This document shows positions 24,748-33,470 of a DNA stretch of 54,732 nucleotides, in pieces (the stretch's first letter is position 1; the number at the start of each line of letters is the position of its first letter). The notes under the pieces are model-generated. The model saw nothing but the letters and a program-made list of their open reading frames with translations, had not been told where the DNA came from and made no database searches. Source of the DNA: Alphaproteobacteria bacterium (lineage in GTDB: Bacteria > Pseudomonadota > Alphaproteobacteria > Micropepsales > Micropepsaceae); the NCBI GenBank assembly GCA_025924715.1, contig JAICHV010000024.1:1-54732 (forward strand), read 5' to 3'. The translations under genes and the position numbers were made by a program.

Positions 24748-24830
24748 GCTGGCCCTCTATCCCGGCGCCGAACCTGCAAAAAAAGTTCCTGGCGCATTCG
24801 CTTTGCGTCCATGGCATCCTAGCAGGCAAG

Positions 24831-25400
24831 ATGACGACCGGCAGCATCGATCTGGTGGCGGGGCGGGCGTGCGGCGGTTGTACCGTCTGCTGCTCGGTGA
24901 TGGCCATCGACAAACCGGACATCCAAAAAGAGGCGGGCGTCCCCTGCCGCCATTGCGCCCAGGGCTGCGCCATTTATGCGGCGCGTCCGCAATTGTGCCG
25001 GGATTATCATTGCGGCTGGCGGCAATTGCCGATGCTGGATGAAAGCTGGCGGCCCGACCGGTCCGGGGTGTTTGTGGAGGTGGAATCCCTCGAAGGCGAA
25101 ACCACCATCACCCTCGTCCTGATCGGCAATCCGCTCAAGACTGTGCGCCAGCCCTGGTTCCAGGACTTCGTCATCACCGGTGTGCGCGGCCATGTCCCGC
25201 TGCAGCTTGGCATCACGGGACCGCCGGGGCACCAGGGCGCCGCGCTGCCGCTCAACACAAGCGAAATGTTCGAAGCGGCAGGGGTTTCGCGCGCCAAGGT
25301 GAAAGAGCTTCTGGAAAAGGAACTGAAGCGGCTGTCGGCGCATGATTTCCCCAGGCGGGTGATCGCCAATACGGGACATGATTTCGGCGCCCCCGGCTAA
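24831..25400 (+). CDS. YkgJ-like cysteine-cluster protein
   Basis: A 189-residue protein. The N-terminal half contains ACGGCTVCCSVMAIDKPDIQ, CRHCAQGCAIYAARPQLCRD and YHCGWRQLP, giving eight or more Cys in the YkgJ pattern that probably binds zinc or an Fe-S cluster. The C-terminal half has no recognised domain and ends HDFGAPG. I place the start at MTTGSIDLVAG (24831); the frame is open further upstream. Together with the protein at 16789-17370 it is one of two Cys-cluster proteins in the window, but they are not close relatives. Function unknown. Confidence 0.75.
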   Translation: MTTGSIDLVAGRACGGCTVCCSVMAIDKPDIQKEAGVPCRHCAQGCAIYAARPQLCRDYHCGWRQLPMLDESWRPDRSGVFVEVESLEGETTITLVLIGNPLKTVRQPWFQDFVITGVRGHVPLQLGITGPPGHQGAALPLNTSEMFEAAGVSRAKVKELLEKELKRLSAHDFPRRVIANTGHDFGAPG

Positions 25401-25477
25401 GCGGCCCTGGCAGCCAAGCTCTTGTGGCAAGCGGCGCCGCTTTTGGCTAAACCACCGCCGGACCGGTGGAAGCGGCG

Positions 25478-27097
25478 ATGGCGGCATTGGACGGCGAATA
25501 CGACTATATCGTGGTGGGCGCGGGTTCGGCGGGCTCGGTGGTGGCCAATCGCCTCAGCGCGGATCCGCACGCGCGGGTGCTGCTGCTGGAAGCCGGCGGG
25601 CCCGACGACTGGATCTGGTTTCACATCCCGGTCGGCTATCTTTTCCTGATCGGCAATCCGCGCAGCGACTGGATGTTCGAAACCGAGCCCGAGCCGGGCC
25701 TCAATGGCCGCAAGCTCAATTATCCGCGCGGCAAGGCGCTGGGCGGCTCTTCCAGCATCAACGCCATGATCGCCATGCGCGGCCAGGCGCAGGATTACGA
25801 TCACTGGCGCCAGCTCGGCCTGACCGGCTGGGGCTGGAACGACGTGCAGCCGATCTTCCGCAGCCTCGACCGGCATTTCCTGGGCGACAGCGAACATCAC
25901 CGCGCCGATGGCGAGCTCAGCGTCGAAGCGCCCCGGGTGCGCTGGGAAATCCTCGATGCGGTGGCCGAGGCGGCGCAAGAAATGGGTATCCCCAAGACCG
26001 CCGACTTCAACACCGGCGACAATGAGGGAAGCTGTTATTTCCATGTCAACCAGAAGCGCGGCCGGCGCTGGTCGGCGGCGAGCGCCTTTCTGAGGCCGGC
26101 GCTCCACCGTCCCAATCTCAGGCTCCAAACCGATGTCACGGTCGACAAAGTGCTGTTCGAGGGCAAGCGCGCCACCGGGGTGCGCATTCGGCGCGGAGGG
26201 GAATGGGTCGACATTCGCGCCCGGGGCGAAGTCGTGCTCTGCGCCGGCGCCATCGGCTCGGTACAGCTTCTGCAACGCTCCGGCATCGGACCGGCGGATT
26301 GGCTGAACGAGCTGGGCATCCCCGTCCTGCATGCCGCGCCGGGGGTGGGCCGCAATCTTCAGGATCATCTGCAGCTGCGCATGATGTACCGGGTCCAGGG
26401 CGTCAAAACCCTCAACCAGATTTATTATGCGCCGCTGGGCCGCCCTTGGATGGCGCTGCAATATGGGCTGCTGCGGCGCGGCCCCATGACCATGGCGGCA
26501 TCGCAACTGGGCATCTTCACCCGTTCGGATGCGGCGCAGGACCGCCCCAATATTCAATTTCATATCCAGCCCTTGTCGCTGGACCGTTTCGGCACGCCCC
26601 TGCACCGCTTCCCCGCCATCACCGTGGCGCCCTGCAATCTGCGCCCCAGCTCGCGCGGCACGGTGCGCCTGGCGTCACCTCAGCCTGGCTCCGTGCCGCG
26701 GATCCAGCCGAATTATCTGTCTACGGAGGACGACCGCCGCATCGCGGCTGAGGAGATGCGCCTGACGCGAAAGCTGATGGCGCAGCCGGCCTTGGCGCGG
26801 TATCGACCCGAAGAATTCCGACCCGGGCACGAGGTGGGCGATAGCGAGGACGCCCTGGTCCATGCGGCAGGCGATATCGGCACCACCATTTTCCACCCCG
26901 TTGGCACCGCCAAGATGGGCCTTGCCTCAGACCCCATGGCGGTGGTCGACAATCGTCTGCGGGTGTTCGGGCTTGAGCGTCTGCGGGTCATCGATGCCTC
27001 GGTGATGCCGACCATCGTTTCCGGCAACACCAATACGCCCACTATCATGATCGCAGAAAACGCCAGCCGCATGATGCTGGCGGAGCGCAAGATTTAG
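25478..27097 (+). CDS. GMC-family FAD oxidoreductase (choline/alcohol dehydrogenase-like)
   Basis: A 539-residue flavoenzyme. The FAD-binding motif VVGAGSAGSVVANRLS is at the N-terminus, the GMC signature 1 lies in YPRGKALGGSSSINAMIAMR, signature 2 is near GAIGSVQLLQRSGIG, and the active-site His is in FHPVGTAKMG, with a C-terminal SGNTNTPTIMIAE. Such enzymes oxidise alcohols to aldehydes, often feeding electrons to quinones. The substrate is not known. I prefer ATG 25478 (GGAAG upstream) over GTG 25466. The stop overlaps that of the convergent gene by four bases. Confidence 0.9.
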   Translation: MAALDGEYDYIVVGAGSAGSVVANRLSADPHARVLLLEAGGPDDWIWFHIPVGYLFLIGNPRSDWMFETEPEPGLNGRKLNYPRGKALGGSSSINAMIAMRGQAQDYDHWRQLGLTGWGWNDVQPIFRSLDRHFLGDSEHHRADGELSVEAPRVRWEILDAVAEAAQEMGIPKTADFNTGDNEGSCYFHVNQKRGRRWSAASAFLRPALHRPNLRLQTDVTVDKVLFEGKRATGVRIRRGGEWVDIRARGEVVLCAGAIGSVQLLQRSGIGPADWLNELGIPVLHAAPGVGRNLQDHLQLRMMYRVQGVKTLNQIYYAPLGRPWMALQYGLLRRGPMTMAASQLGIFTRSDAAQDRPNIQFHIQPLSLDRFGTPLHRFPAITVAPCNLRPSSRGTVRLASPQPGSVPRIQPNYLSTEDDRRIAAEEMRLTRKLMAQPALARYRPEEFRPGHEVGDSEDALVHAAGDIGTTIFHPVGTAKMGLASDPMAVVDNRLRVFGLERLRVIDASVMPTIVSGNTNTPTIMIAENASRMMLAERKI

Positions 27098-27882
27098 CGC
27101 CGCGGGGCGAAGCCGAAGCTGACCTTGTCGTCCATCCAGCGCGCCGCGATCGCCGCCGCGATAGACAGGATCAACCCGAACAGCAGCGCAAACGCCGTCC
27201 AAAGGGCGAGCGAGGCGGCCGCCTTGCGCGCGGCGTCGGCATCCTGTCGCATGCGCGCTTTGACTTGGGCGACGCGGTCATTGGCGGCCTGGGCCGGCAA
27301 TCCGGCATCGCGCGACACCAAGTCGGCCAGCCGCGCGTTGTCGTCGTCATCGCCGCCGTTTTTGACCGCGTCGGCGGCGAGGATGCGACCGGCTTCGGCC
27401 TTGTCGCTCAGCACTTGCGGCGTATTGGGCGCCGGGCGGAATAGAACATCCTGCCAATAGGCGGAAGGCTGCGCCTGTTCGGGGCGGGCGGCCGCCAAAC
27501 CCATGACGGAGGAACCGGCCAGCAAGACCCCGATCCCGGTCGCCAATGCCCACATCACAAAACCATGCGCGGCGGCGCGGAATTCCTCTTCGGCGCTGGT
27601 TTCGGTTTCGGGGCCGATCAGCCGCCCCACAAGATAGCCGCCCACCGTGTAGCCGAAGGCCTGGCAGGCGAAGAAATAGATCGCACCGGCGGTGACGAAG
27701 GCGCTCGCGGTGCGGGCGGTGGGCGAGGCGAAGGCAAGTCCCACCCCCGATCCCAGCAGGGCCAGCAAGGAGCCCGTGGCCACGGCCGCGGCCGCGCCCG
27801 CGATCACCGCGCCCCATTGGAAATGACGGTCTTCGGCAATGATGGTGGCACTGTCCTCGGTAACCACAGCCGTGCTGGTCAT
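27094..27882 (-). CDS. polytopic membrane protein, PhnA-like in name only
   Basis: A 262-residue protein with about five hydrophobic segments: WGAVIAGAAAAVATGSLLAL near the start, then AGAIYFFACQAFGYTVGGYL, VMWALATGIGVLLAGSSVMG, and a C-terminal TAFALLFGLILSIAAAIAAR. A charged, coiled region (about residues 160-225) sits between the last two. Alphaproteobacterial relatives are often labelled PhnA-like without evidence for phosphonate metabolism. I infer an inner-membrane protein of unknown role. The gene converges on the GMC gene with a TTAG stop overlap. Confidence 0.7.
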   Translation of the reverse strand: MTSTAVVTEDSATIIAEDRHFQWGAVIAGAAAAVATGSLLALLGSGVGLAFASPTARTASAFVTAGAIYFFACQAFGYTVGGYLVGRLIGPETETSAEEEFRAAAHGFVMWALATGIGVLLAGSSVMGLAAARPEQAQPSAYWQDVLFRPAPNTPQVLSDKAEAGRILAADAVKNGGDDDDNARLADLVSRDAGLPAQAANDRVAQVKARMRQDADAARKAAASLALWTAFALLFGLILSIAAAIAARWMDDKVSFGFAPRR

Positions 27883-27995
27883 GGATTTTTCTCCATTGTG
27901 AGCCAGCCGTTGAACGTGCGCCGAGCGGTTTGGGTTCCCCGCAGCGCAACCCTTTGGCGGGGAACGCGTTGCAGGGAACAGCTCAGGAGATTTGC

Positions 27996-28076
27996 ATGCG
28001 CTCAGGTTGTCTTTGGCTGCTCGGCGTGCCGCTGCCGATCATCATCCTTCTGTGGCTGATCACCGGCCACGCCTGA
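27996..28076 (+). CDS. 26-residue single-helix membrane protein
   Basis: A very short open frame, MRSGCLWLLGVPLPIIILLW followed by LITGHA and TGA. AGGAGA lies before the ATG with about six bases of spacing. The whole protein is one membrane helix with a central Pro-Leu-Pro, a pattern I remember from tiny membrane proteins annotated in other alphaproteobacteria. Such peptides often bind or tune larger membrane proteins. It lies 113 bases upstream of, and opposite to, the membrane protein gene at 27094-27882. Confidence 0.6.
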   Translation: MRSGCLWLLGVPLPIIILLWLITGHA

Positions 28077-28287
28077 ACCGCCGGCCCGCATGCGGCGCTT
28101 GCCATGCGCAAGACGTTGCCGTTATGCACAAATTCGCCCGCCGGCGCCTCGCGTGCGGCGCCTTCGAACTTTCTTTGCAATTATACCCCTCCTTTCGTCT
28201 TCGGGCGAGCGCCATTGCCATCGTTTCTTTCCAGACAGGCGTATGATGGCGCCGCCGGCAATTTCGCCGGTTTGATGGAGGCAACAT

Positions 28288-28914
28288 ATGGAGCGCCCTT
28301 CACACATCACCATTCCGACATTCTGTCCCGTCTCCTGCCGCATGGCCTGGTCCGTCGTGGCCGTCGCCGTGCCGCTGTGTCTTTTATGGGCCCTCGCCCT
28401 CGAAAAAACCCACCACGGCTTTGCGTATAATCCGCCCGACCTGCAGGCACGCGTCCTGGATACGGTCAAGGCAAAGATCCCGCCGCCACCGCCCAGCATG
28501 ACAAGCGTTCCGCCGGTGACGGCGGTGCCTCCGCGCATCGTCATCGCCCCGGCGCCAAACAATGATGCGCCGCTGCAGACCACGGTGGCCCCGATCACGC
28601 CGCCGCGCACCGAAACCATGCCGGTCGCCGGACCGGACCGCGCCCCGGTCTCGCTTCCCGCCACCCACACCATCCCGCCCTATCCGTCATTGGCGCAGCG
28701 GCTGGGCGCGGAAGGCACAGTGACACTGCGGTTGACGGTGTTGACCGATGGCAAAGTCGGACAGGCACAGATCGTCACCTCCAGCGGCCGCAGCGACCTC
28801 GACGAAGCGGCGCAGAGCTGGATCATCAGCCACTGGGCCTATAAGCCAGCCCTGAACAATGGCCAGCCGGTGGTCGGCGAGACCACCGCAATGGTGATTT
28901 TCAGCCTGCATTGA
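28288..28914 (+). CDS. TonB-family energy-transducing protein
   Basis: A 208-residue periplasm-spanning protein. A single N-terminal membrane segment (MAWSVVAVAVPLCLLWALAL) is followed by a Pro-rich linker (about residues 60-125) and a TonB C-terminal domain with THTIPPYPSLAQRLGAEGTV and DGKVGQAQIVTSSGRSDLDE ending in HWAYKPALNNGQPV. TonB relays proton-motive energy from ExbBD to outer-membrane receptors; no exbBD genes are nearby, so it may be an accessory copy. A GGAGG ribosome binding site precedes the ATG. Confidence 0.9.
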   Translation: MERPSHITIPTFCPVSCRMAWSVVAVAVPLCLLWALALEKTHHGFAYNPPDLQARVLDTVKAKIPPPPPSMTSVPPVTAVPPRIVIAPAPNNDAPLQTTVAPITPPRTETMPVAGPDRAPVSLPATHTIPPYPSLAQRLGAEGTVTLRLTVLTDGKVGQAQIVTSSGRSDLDEAAQSWIISHWAYKPALNNGQPVVGETTAMVIFSLH

Positions 28915-28924
28915 CGGGAATTGA

Positions 28925-28969
28925 GCGGGAGGGCGCATCGGCCGAAGAAGCGGGGATGCGCCCGCCCGC
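28925..28969. terminator. long imperfect hairpin after the TonB gene
   Basis: GGGCGCATC (28931-28939) pairs exactly with GATGCGCCC (28955-28963), and the arms extend with GCGGG (28925-28929) against CCCGC (28965-28969) past one mismatch. The 15-nt loop and 14-bp stem make a strong structure 11 bases after the tonB stop; only a short run of T follows. Confidence 0.5.
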
Positions 28970-29029
28970 CTATTTGCCCGGGCGGCGCGCGCCCTTTAAG
29001 GTCCGCCGCGAAATCTTAGGCCAGCCGAT

Positions 29030-29806
29030 ATGCGCCGCGACCGCTATGCCTTGGCGCTATTTTCGCTGGCCGTGTTGCTGGCCGCGCCCGCCGCAGGCGC
29101 AGCACCGGCTTCGCAAGCGCAACCCAAATCGGCATTCGAGGAAGAACAGCAGATGAGCCCCGAGCGGCTCATCAAACGCTGGAAAGCGCCGGTCGCCAAG
29201 GCCTCGCAGCGCTTCGGCGTGCCGGTGTCCTGGATCAATGCGGTGATGCGCATGGAGAGCGGCGGACGCACCATGCTGACCCAAACCCAGCGCATGATTT
29301 CCGACAAGGGCGCCATCGGCATCATGCAAGTGCTGCCGGGGACCTATCGGGACATGCAGGGCCAATACCGCCTCGGCCCCGATCCCTTCAATCCCGATGA
29401 CAATATCCGCGCCGGCGCCGCCTATCTGAAATGGCTGAAAGGCAAATACGCCTATCCCGCGCTGTTCGCCGCTTACAATGCGGGACCCGGACAGGTCGAC
29501 GATTTTCTTGCCCGCGGCACCCCGCTGCCGGCCGAAACAAAATCCTATGTCGCCGGCATCGGCAAGATTCTGGACGGCGCCGGCGGACTGGACGGCACGC
29601 TGGTGAGTCTGGTCAAGCTGACCCGCCCCGATGGCCAGGCCATCCTGATCGATCCGATCGCAGTGCGGTCCATTCGCGAAGCCGGGCCGGGAGAATATGC
29701 CCCGGGCGTGCGAACCGTCATCAATATGGGTGTTCTCAAGCAGGGCGTTGTGGAAGATGCCGCGACGGTGGGCGCCGCGATCAAAATCCGCGGTGGGCGG
29801 ATCTAG
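29030..29806 (+). CDS. lytic transglycosylase (SLT domain)
   Basis: A 258-residue exported enzyme. After a signal peptide (ending GAAPASQA) comes an SLT domain: RFGVPVSWINAVMRMESGGR contains the catalytic Glu, followed by GAIGIMQVLPGTYRDM, NIRAGAAYLKWLKGKY and FAAYNAGPGQVDDF, all conserved in family 1 lytic transglycosylases. It cleaves peptidoglycan glycan strands. The C-terminal about 80 residues (GLDGTLVSLVKLTRPDG) do not match a domain I know. The stop overlaps that of the DUF6894 gene by four bases (CTAG). Confidence 0.9.
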   Translation: MRRDRYALALFSLAVLLAAPAAGAAPASQAQPKSAFEEEQQMSPERLIKRWKAPVAKASQRFGVPVSWINAVMRMESGGRTMLTQTQRMISDKGAIGIMQVLPGTYRDMQGQYRLGPDPFNPDDNIRAGAAYLKWLKGKYAYPALFAAYNAGPGQVDDFLARGTPLPAETKSYVAGIGKILDGAGGLDGTLVSLVKLTRPDGQAILIDPIAVRSIREAGPGEYAPGVRTVINMGVLKQGVVEDAATVGAAIKIRGGRI

Positions 29807-30033
29807 CCCAAAACCTCGCGCACCGAGACACTGGCCAAAACCTCGCCCTCGCCGTCCGCGACCTCGACCTGTCGTCCGTTGATCCGCTCATGCGAGCGCA
29901 ACTGATCGGCGGCAATCTCACGCGCCGCCTGCCGCGCCTCTTCGATCGCCGAATTCAGATCGGGAAGGTCCGAGCCTTCAAAATCGCGGGTACATTTGGC
30001 GCCCTCGCGCAGATGGAAATAATAGATGGGCAC
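29803..30033 (-). CDS. DUF6894 family small protein
   Basis: A 76-residue cytosolic protein starting MPIYYFHLREGAKCTRDFEG and containing DLPDLNSAIEEARQAAREIA and RQVEVADGEGEVLASVSVRE. The N-terminal YYFHLR and the PDL-x-A-x-x-EA pattern are typical of the short alphaproteobacterial proteins now called DUF6894. Their function is unknown. It converges on the lytic transglycosylase gene. Confidence 0.85.
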   Translation of the reverse strand: MPIYYFHLREGAKCTRDFEGSDLPDLNSAIEEARQAAREIAADQLRSHERINGRQVEVADGEGEVLASVSVREVLG

Positions 30034-30258
30034 CGCCGCTCACCCGTTCGCAATTCGCATGATGGTCATAGCCCAATCGCGTTCTGCTGGCGCCGTCCTT
30101 CTCGGGGCAAAGTCTGAAATCAGACATAGTTTTCCGCCTTTGTGTACGTCTTAGAACCTATTAAGGATTGGCTCGAAACGGGGTTTATTGCGTACACCCA
30201 TCGCGGTTCCAAAAGCCAAGTGGAGACGCGTTTTGCTCTCCGGTATCCGGGAAGCGCC

Positions 30259-30966
30259 GTGTCCAGCCGCAATTACATCCTCGATACGATCTCGCCGGAA
30301 GATCGCGAGCGTCTTGCGCCCCATCTCGAGCCCGTCGCACTGCCGTTTCGCTTCATCCTGGAGATGCCCAAACGCCCCATCGAGCATGTTTATTTTCCCG
30401 ATGAGGGCCTGATCTCGGTCGTCACCCATGGCGGATCGGGACAGGAAATCGAAGTCGGCGTGATCGGCTTCGATGGATGCAGCGGATCGGCGGTCCTGCT
30501 GGGCGCCGAACGATCCCCCCATTCGGTTCATATCCAGATCGCCGGACGCGGCCAGCGTATCGCCGCCGGCCCTTTGCTGCAGATCGTGGCGCAAAGCCCG
30601 CCCCTCAGGTCCATCCTCCTGCGCTACATCCAGGGCTTCATGGTCCAGGCGGCGCAGACGGCCCTGGCCAATGGCCGCGGCAAGCTCGACACAAGGCTCG
30701 CCCGCTGGCTCCTCATGGCGCATGACCGTATCGAAAGCTCCACCCTGGGGCTGACCCATGAATATCTTTCCCTGATGCTGGGCGTCCGCCGCCCCGGTGT
30801 GACGGTGGCGCTTCAGAAGCTGGAAATGATGGGCCTGGTCGCCACGGGGCGCAGCAGCATCACCATCAAGGATCGCGCCGGGCTGGAGACCGTGGCCGAC
30901 GGAATCTACGGCATCGCGGAAGCCGAACAGGAACGGCTGACGGGCTGGCGCCGCCTCCATCGCTGA
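30259..30966 (+). CDS. Crp/Fnr-family transcriptional regulator
   Basis: A regulator of 235 residues if started at GTG 30259, which has GGGAAG upstream and gives a family-like start (SSRNYILDTISPEDRERLAP); the frame stays open to GTG 30142. The N-terminal part is a cyclic-nucleotide-binding-like beta barrel (EMPKRPIEHVYFPDEGLISV) without the classical cAMP phosphate-binding signature, as in many alphaproteobacterial relatives. The C-terminal Crp-type helix-turn-helix is LTHEYLSLMLGVRRPGVTVA. The effector and target sites are unknown. No Fnr-type Cys cluster is seen. Confidence 0.87.
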   Translation: MSSRNYILDTISPEDRERLAPHLEPVALPFRFILEMPKRPIEHVYFPDEGLISVVTHGGSGQEIEVGVIGFDGCSGSAVLLGAERSPHSVHIQIAGRGQRIAAGPLLQIVAQSPPLRSILLRYIQGFMVQAAQTALANGRGKLDTRLARWLLMAHDRIESSTLGLTHEYLSLMLGVRRPGVTVALQKLEMMGLVATGRSSITIKDRAGLETVADGIYGIAEAEQERLTGWRRLHR

Positions 30967-31064
30967 GCGGAGCTGCGATTCTTCCGCCAGCGTCCATTAA
31001 TGCACCGAGAATTGGGTGGCGCCTCGCCCGATACCGATCTTAAATGAATTTCGAGGAGGCACCC

Positions 31065-31253
31065 ATGCGTCAATATGAAATTCGCATTCTGGACGGCAGA
31101 GCTCTGCGACTGGCCCTGAACAGCGGCTATTTCAGCGATTTCAACGCCATCCGCGCGGCGCAGACTCTGCGGCATCCGGGCCAGAGCGCCGAGGTCTGGC
31201 GCGAGGACGAATGCATCTATCAGGAAGGCGCACGGCAAGCCGCCAGGGCTTGA
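31065..31253 (+). CDS. 62-residue protein of unknown function
   Basis: A small protein, MRQYEIRILDGRALRLALNS, continuing with GYFSDFNAIRAAQTLRHPGQ and a C-terminal ECIYQEGARQAARA. GAGGAGG precedes the ATG, which strongly supports translation. The predicted fold is a small alpha/beta unit; I do not recognise a family. It lies 98 bases after the Crp-like gene in the same orientation and might be part of its operon. Confidence 0.6.
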   Translation: MRQYEIRILDGRALRLALNSGYFSDFNAIRAAQTLRHPGQSAEVWREDECIYQEGARQAARA

Positions 31254-31277
31254 TCCCCGCTCGCGCGACGCGGCCAT

Positions 31278-32054
31278 TCAGGCCGCAGATTGCGCCACAT
31301 ACTGCCGGCCGCCCGGCTTGAAGGGGCAATCGGGGCAATCATTGCCGCAACAGCGCGCCCGCTTGACGAACTCATCCTTGCCGCCGACCCTGGCGTCTTC
31401 GAAGATGCGCTTGGCGCGGGTGGTGTTGAAAATCCCGCAGGAGCAAAACCGCTGCAGCGATGCCGAGGCTTCCTCGGGAGAACGGCGCCCCTCTTTGACG
31501 AAATCGATCATTTTTTTCGCGAAAGAATGCGCGATCATGCCATGGCCGCACATGGTCGACAGCATGATGGCGTGCTTGTTGGGGACATTGTCGCCGATCC
31601 CTTCGAACCCCAGCGAATAACTCAGGCTGTGGCGGACAAGGCCGGCACTGCGGCAACAGGCCTGGGCGTTCTCGATCGAGGTCGAAATATTCACGCTGAT
31701 GCCCAGGTCCTCGTCCTTCATCCGCTGCACGAAAGCCTGCGCCGCGGGCAGATTGTCGAACACCACCGACATGGTGGTGGCCTTGGTCAGGGTCTTCAGG
31801 ACCTGCTGAAAATCCGGCTTGTTGCGCCGGAACCAATGCGAAAAAATGTTTTTGTAGCGGGTGGACCGCAAAGCGCCGCCATTGCGGGCATCGCCGATAT
31901 TGACCGGACCATATTCCAGCGCGATCTCCAGAAAGCGGCGCAGAACCGGCAAGGCTTCGTCCTGGCCGCATTTGCCCAGGGCCGGCAGGGCGAACACGAT
32001 AATGTCGTCCGAAAAGCTTTTTGCGGTGCCGAAGCGGTGCAGGGTGTTGGTCAT
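31278..32054 (-). CDS. Cys-rich partner of the ferredoxin gene, function unknown
   Basis: A 258-residue protein starting MTNTLHRFGTAKSFSDDIIV. The middle part has a conserved-looking block with GPVNIGDARNGGALRSTRYK and VPNKHAIMLSTMCGHGMIAH. The C-terminus carries a Cys-rich tail: FCSCGIFNTTRAKRIF and ARCCGNDCPDCPFKPGG, able to hold an Fe-S cluster or zinc. The ATG overlaps the stop of the ferredoxin gene (ATGA), so they form a coupled pair. It is probably an oxidoreductase component. No homolog is recognised. Confidence 0.65.
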   Translation of the reverse strand: MTNTLHRFGTAKSFSDDIIVFALPALGKCGQDEALPVLRRFLEIALEYGPVNIGDARNGGALRSTRYKNIFSHWFRRNKPDFQQVLKTLTKATTMSVVFDNLPAAQAFVQRMKDEDLGISVNISTSIENAQACCRSAGLVRHSLSYSLGFEGIGDNVPNKHAIMLSTMCGHGMIAHSFAKKMIDFVKEGRRSPEEASASLQRFCSCGIFNTTRAKRIFEDARVGGKDEFVKRARCCGNDCPDCPFKPGGRQYVAQSAA

Positions 32055-32908
32055 GCCCGCTCCAAGTCCCGGACTTTGATTTCGCGCTGGGCGCCGCTCA
32101 CATCGCGCAAATGGACGCGGCCAAGGCCCAGATTGGTCTTGGCCCGCGCCGGGTTGTAGCCCAGCCGCTCCAGGATCGGCGCCACGATCTTGTCCTCGCC
32201 ATTCTCGTCGCACCGCACCCCGATCCCCAGGACCACGATGGTGTTGATCCGTTTTTCCACATCCCAGACGATGCGGATGATCTCTTCCAATTGCGCCACC
32301 GGGACTTTAATTTCCAAAATCGCGGACAGGACTTTTTCATTCAAGACATCGCTGCGCAGATCGCCCGTCGCGGTGTCGGTCATCAACCCGGCGATGGGGT
32401 TCTTCTTTTCAAACTTGACGCCGACCTTCGCCAGCGCGCGGCTCATCTCCTGGATCTCGTGAAACCGCGCGCCCACGCCGGGCCGGCCGAATTCGATGGT
32501 CAGGCCAACCTCGCCCAGCGACACCCAATGGGTCAGCTCATTGGTTTTGACTTCCTCGGTGCCTCGCCCGATGACGCCGGTCGATTCATGGGGGACGCAG
32601 GGATCGGAAAAAGCCCGGCGCACCACCCGCGGCCAGGCCAGCTCATCCGGCTCGAAGGCGGAGGTGGGACAAATATCCGGCTCGGGATCGAACCGTAGCG
32701 CGAACAGGCTGAAGAATTTGCGCGTCAGCCGGACGGTGCGCGGCGGCAAGGTTTCGGCGCTGAAACCATTGTAGCAGGCATAGCATTCGACACATTCGTC
32801 GCGGTTGATGGTCGAGCGCCCGGTCTGCGGATTGATATAGATCGCATTCATCGGACAGATATAGGTGCAGTTGCCGCAAGCAACGCATTTGTCTTGATTG
32901 ATCTTCAT
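32051..32908 (-). CDS. 4Fe-4S ferredoxin-domain protein with C-terminal extension
   Basis: A 285-residue protein. The first cluster motif is CVACGNCTYICPMNAI at residues 8-23. The second begins CVECYACYNGFS near residue 39 and seems completed by the distant ICPTSAFEPDE at about residue 79, a long insert for a 2[4Fe-4S] ferredoxin. After about residue 120 comes an alpha/beta domain with two similar halves (THWVSLGEVGLTIEF, LSAILEIKVPVAQLEEII). It likely passes electrons to the downstream Cys-rich protein. Confidence 0.75.
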   Translation of the reverse strand: MKINQDKCVACGNCTYICPMNAIYINPQTGRSTINRDECVECYACYNGFSAETLPPRTVRLTRKFFSLFALRFDPEPDICPTSAFEPDELAWPRVVRRAFSDPCVPHESTGVIGRGTEEVKTNELTHWVSLGEVGLTIEFGRPGVGARFHEIQEMSRALAKVGVKFEKKNPIAGLMTDTATGDLRSDVLNEKVLSAILEIKVPVAQLEEIIRIVWDVEKRINTIVVLGIGVRCDENGEDKIVAPILERLGYNPARAKTNLGLGRVHLRDVSGAQREIKVRDLERA

Positions 32909-33010
32909 CCTACGACGCCCTTTTGCGCGCTCCTGCCCCAGCGCCGGCGAACCTTAAGAAAGCGCCCGCTGGCTTTCAATAGCTTATATCACAGGCGGAA
33001 CCGCCCTTGG

Positions 33011-33451
33011 TCAGATGCTGAAGACCCAGTGACGATAGGCCAGATACCCCGTGACCGTGGTCACCGCCACCGCGGCCAGCATACCGATCCGCATGTCCAG
33101 CCCGATCTGCCGACCCGCGGCGACGATGGCCACGGTCAGAAAATAATGACCGATATTGACCACCGCGTATTTTGCCAGGGACCCGGGCGCCGCGCGAAGG
33201 CCGCCGCGATGGCCAAACGTATAGATGCGGTTCGTGGAGTAATGATAAGCCAAGGTGATGGCATAAGCGGCGGACAGGCTGACATAGGGCTGCAAGCCTG
33301 CCTTCTCCAGCCCATATTCCAAAACAAAATAAAGGATGAAGGCAACGCCGCCGACCAGGAGATAGCGGGCTATTTGGTCAGGCGTTGCCGTTTTGCGAAG
33401 TTTGCTCCACAAGGACGAACCCGCGCCATTGCCAGGAAGAACGTCTTTCAT
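33011..33451 (-). CDS. GtrA-family membrane protein
   Basis: A 146-residue polytopic protein with four predicted helices and the GtrA features QIARYLLVGGVAFILYFVLE and YHYSTNRIYTFGHR near the middle. GtrA proteins are thought to flip polyprenyl-phosphate sugars across the inner membrane together with a GtrB-type GT2. It follows the GT2 gene by 19 bases on the minus strand, so the pair is an operon. The last residues YRHWVFSI match the usual family end. Confidence 0.88.
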   Translation of the reverse strand: MKDVLPGNGAGSSLWSKLRKTATPDQIARYLLVGGVAFILYFVLEYGLEKAGLQPYVSLSAAYAITLAYHYSTNRIYTFGHRGGLRAAPGSLAKYAVVNIGHYFLTVAIVAAGRQIGLDMRIGMLAAVAVTTVTGYLAYRHWVFSI

Positions 33452-33470
33452 GTCGCAGCGCTTGGATCGG

